DNA of 6,231 nucleotides from Eubacterium sp. CAG:251 (GTDB lineage: Bacteria; Bacillota; Clostridia; Oscillospirales; Acutalibacteraceae): NCBI GenBank assembly GCA_000436835.1, contig FR889126.1, positions 1,960 to 8,190 of the forward strand. The letters run 5' to 3'. This document shows positions 6,147 through 6,231 of this stretch, one piece after another (position 1 is the first letter of the stretch; each line of letters opens with the position of its first letter). The notes beneath the pieces are model-generated. The model saw nothing but the letters and a program-made list of their open reading frames with translations. It had not been told where the DNA came from and did not search any database. Both the position numbers and the translations under genes were made by a program.

Positions 6147-6201
6147 ATATACAATATCTTGTGAATTACCCTGCGCATTATAGTGGCACAGCTTATTTGA
6201 G
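6138..6201 (+). promoter_or_regulatory. CRISPR leader with ATTTGAG leader-anchoring sequence
   Basis: This 64 bp stretch lies between the csn2 stop and the first repeat. Its last seven bases, ATTTGAG (6195-6201), match one of the two conserved leader-end motifs known in II-A systems, which Cas1-Cas2 reads to direct integration to the first repeat. The first repeat then begins GTTTGAG, so TTTGAG occurs twice in tandem, seven bases apart. I see no terminator between csn2 and the array, so read-through from the cas operon into the array is possible. Confidence 0.85.
6139..6184. repeat. 8 bp inverted repeat in the leader
   Basis: ACTATAAT (6139-6146) and ATTATAGT (6177-6184) are perfect inverted copies 30 bases apart. 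The left arm contains the whole -10 box of the array promoter. The right arm lies in the transcribed leader. A binding site for a dimeric regulator is possible, but in AT-rich DNA such symmetry may be chance. Confidence 0.45.
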
Positions 6202-6231
6202 GTTTGAGAATAGTGTAATTTCATAAGGTAG
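6202..6231 (+). CRISPR. First CRISPR repeat of the array, cut by the window edge
   Basis: The first 30 bases of the leader-proximal repeat are present, starting GTTTGAGAATAG and ending CATAAGGTAG. The identification rests on three facts: it directly follows the leader-anchoring motif, it starts with GTTTGAG like many II-A repeats of Firmicutes, and it is complementary to the tracrRNA anti-repeat over 26 pairs. II-A repeats are usually 36 bp, so about six bases are missing, probably ending in AAC. No spacer is visible. The array runs in the same direction as the cas genes. Confidence 0.9.

Overview
This window is an almost complete type II-A CRISPR-Cas locus. It contains a tracrRNA gene, cas9, cas1, cas2, csn2, the leader, and the first 30 bases of the repeat that opens the array; the right edge of the window cuts that repeat. 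The DNA is AT-rich, with short spacers, overlapping genes and Shine-Dalgarno sites of the GGGAG/GAGGAG kind. The proteins resemble the II-A Cas proteins of Firmicutes. Together these suggest a Gram-positive anaerobe of the Clostridia, perhaps a gut Ruminococcaceae/Oscillospirales-type organism. That placement is an inference from protein character; no marker gene is present.

Layout. Positions 1-253 hold no protein gene but are densely used. On the minus strand there is a consensus promoter (TTGACA, 17 bp, TAATAT; 226 down to 198), a tracrRNA of about 116 nt (about 191 down to 76) and a rho-independent terminator (103 down to 77). The cas9 ribosome binding site is at 240-245. The four cas genes follow on the plus strand: cas9 (254-4255, 1333 aa), cas1 (4272-5153, 293 aa), cas2 (5143-5463, 106 aa) and csn2 (5460-6137, 225 aa). 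The 16 bp gap and the 11 bp and 4 bp overlaps point to one operon. A second promoter that matches consensus perfectly (TTGACA, 17 bp, TATAAT; 6118-6146) starts inside the last codons of csn2 and reads through a short leader into the array. The leader ends in ATTTGAG (6195-6201), directly before the first repeat (6202-6231, partial).

How the parts work together. Cas1, Cas2, Csn2 and Cas9 form the II-A adaptation machinery, which inserts new spacers at the leader-repeat junction. The pre-crRNA repeat can pair with the tracrRNA anti-repeat (183 down to 154) over 26 base pairs, interrupted by a GA/AAGU bulge identical to that of Streptococcus pyogenes. The host RNase III would process this duplex (known for the family), and Cas9 would use the mature pair to cut DNA. 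All catalytic residues of Cas9 (D10, E766, H848, N871, H981, D984) and Cas1 (E147, H203, E218) are visible, so the system looks intact.

The system class is well known. The parts worth a second look are the C-terminal PAM-reading region of Cas9, where asparagines stand at the positions of the two SpCas9 PAM arginines; the overlapping inverted repeats in and around the tracrRNA and its promoter; the lack of an obvious strong plus-strand promoter for cas9; and an 8 bp dyad in the leader that contains the array promoter's -10 box. I found no additional, undescribed gene in this window.
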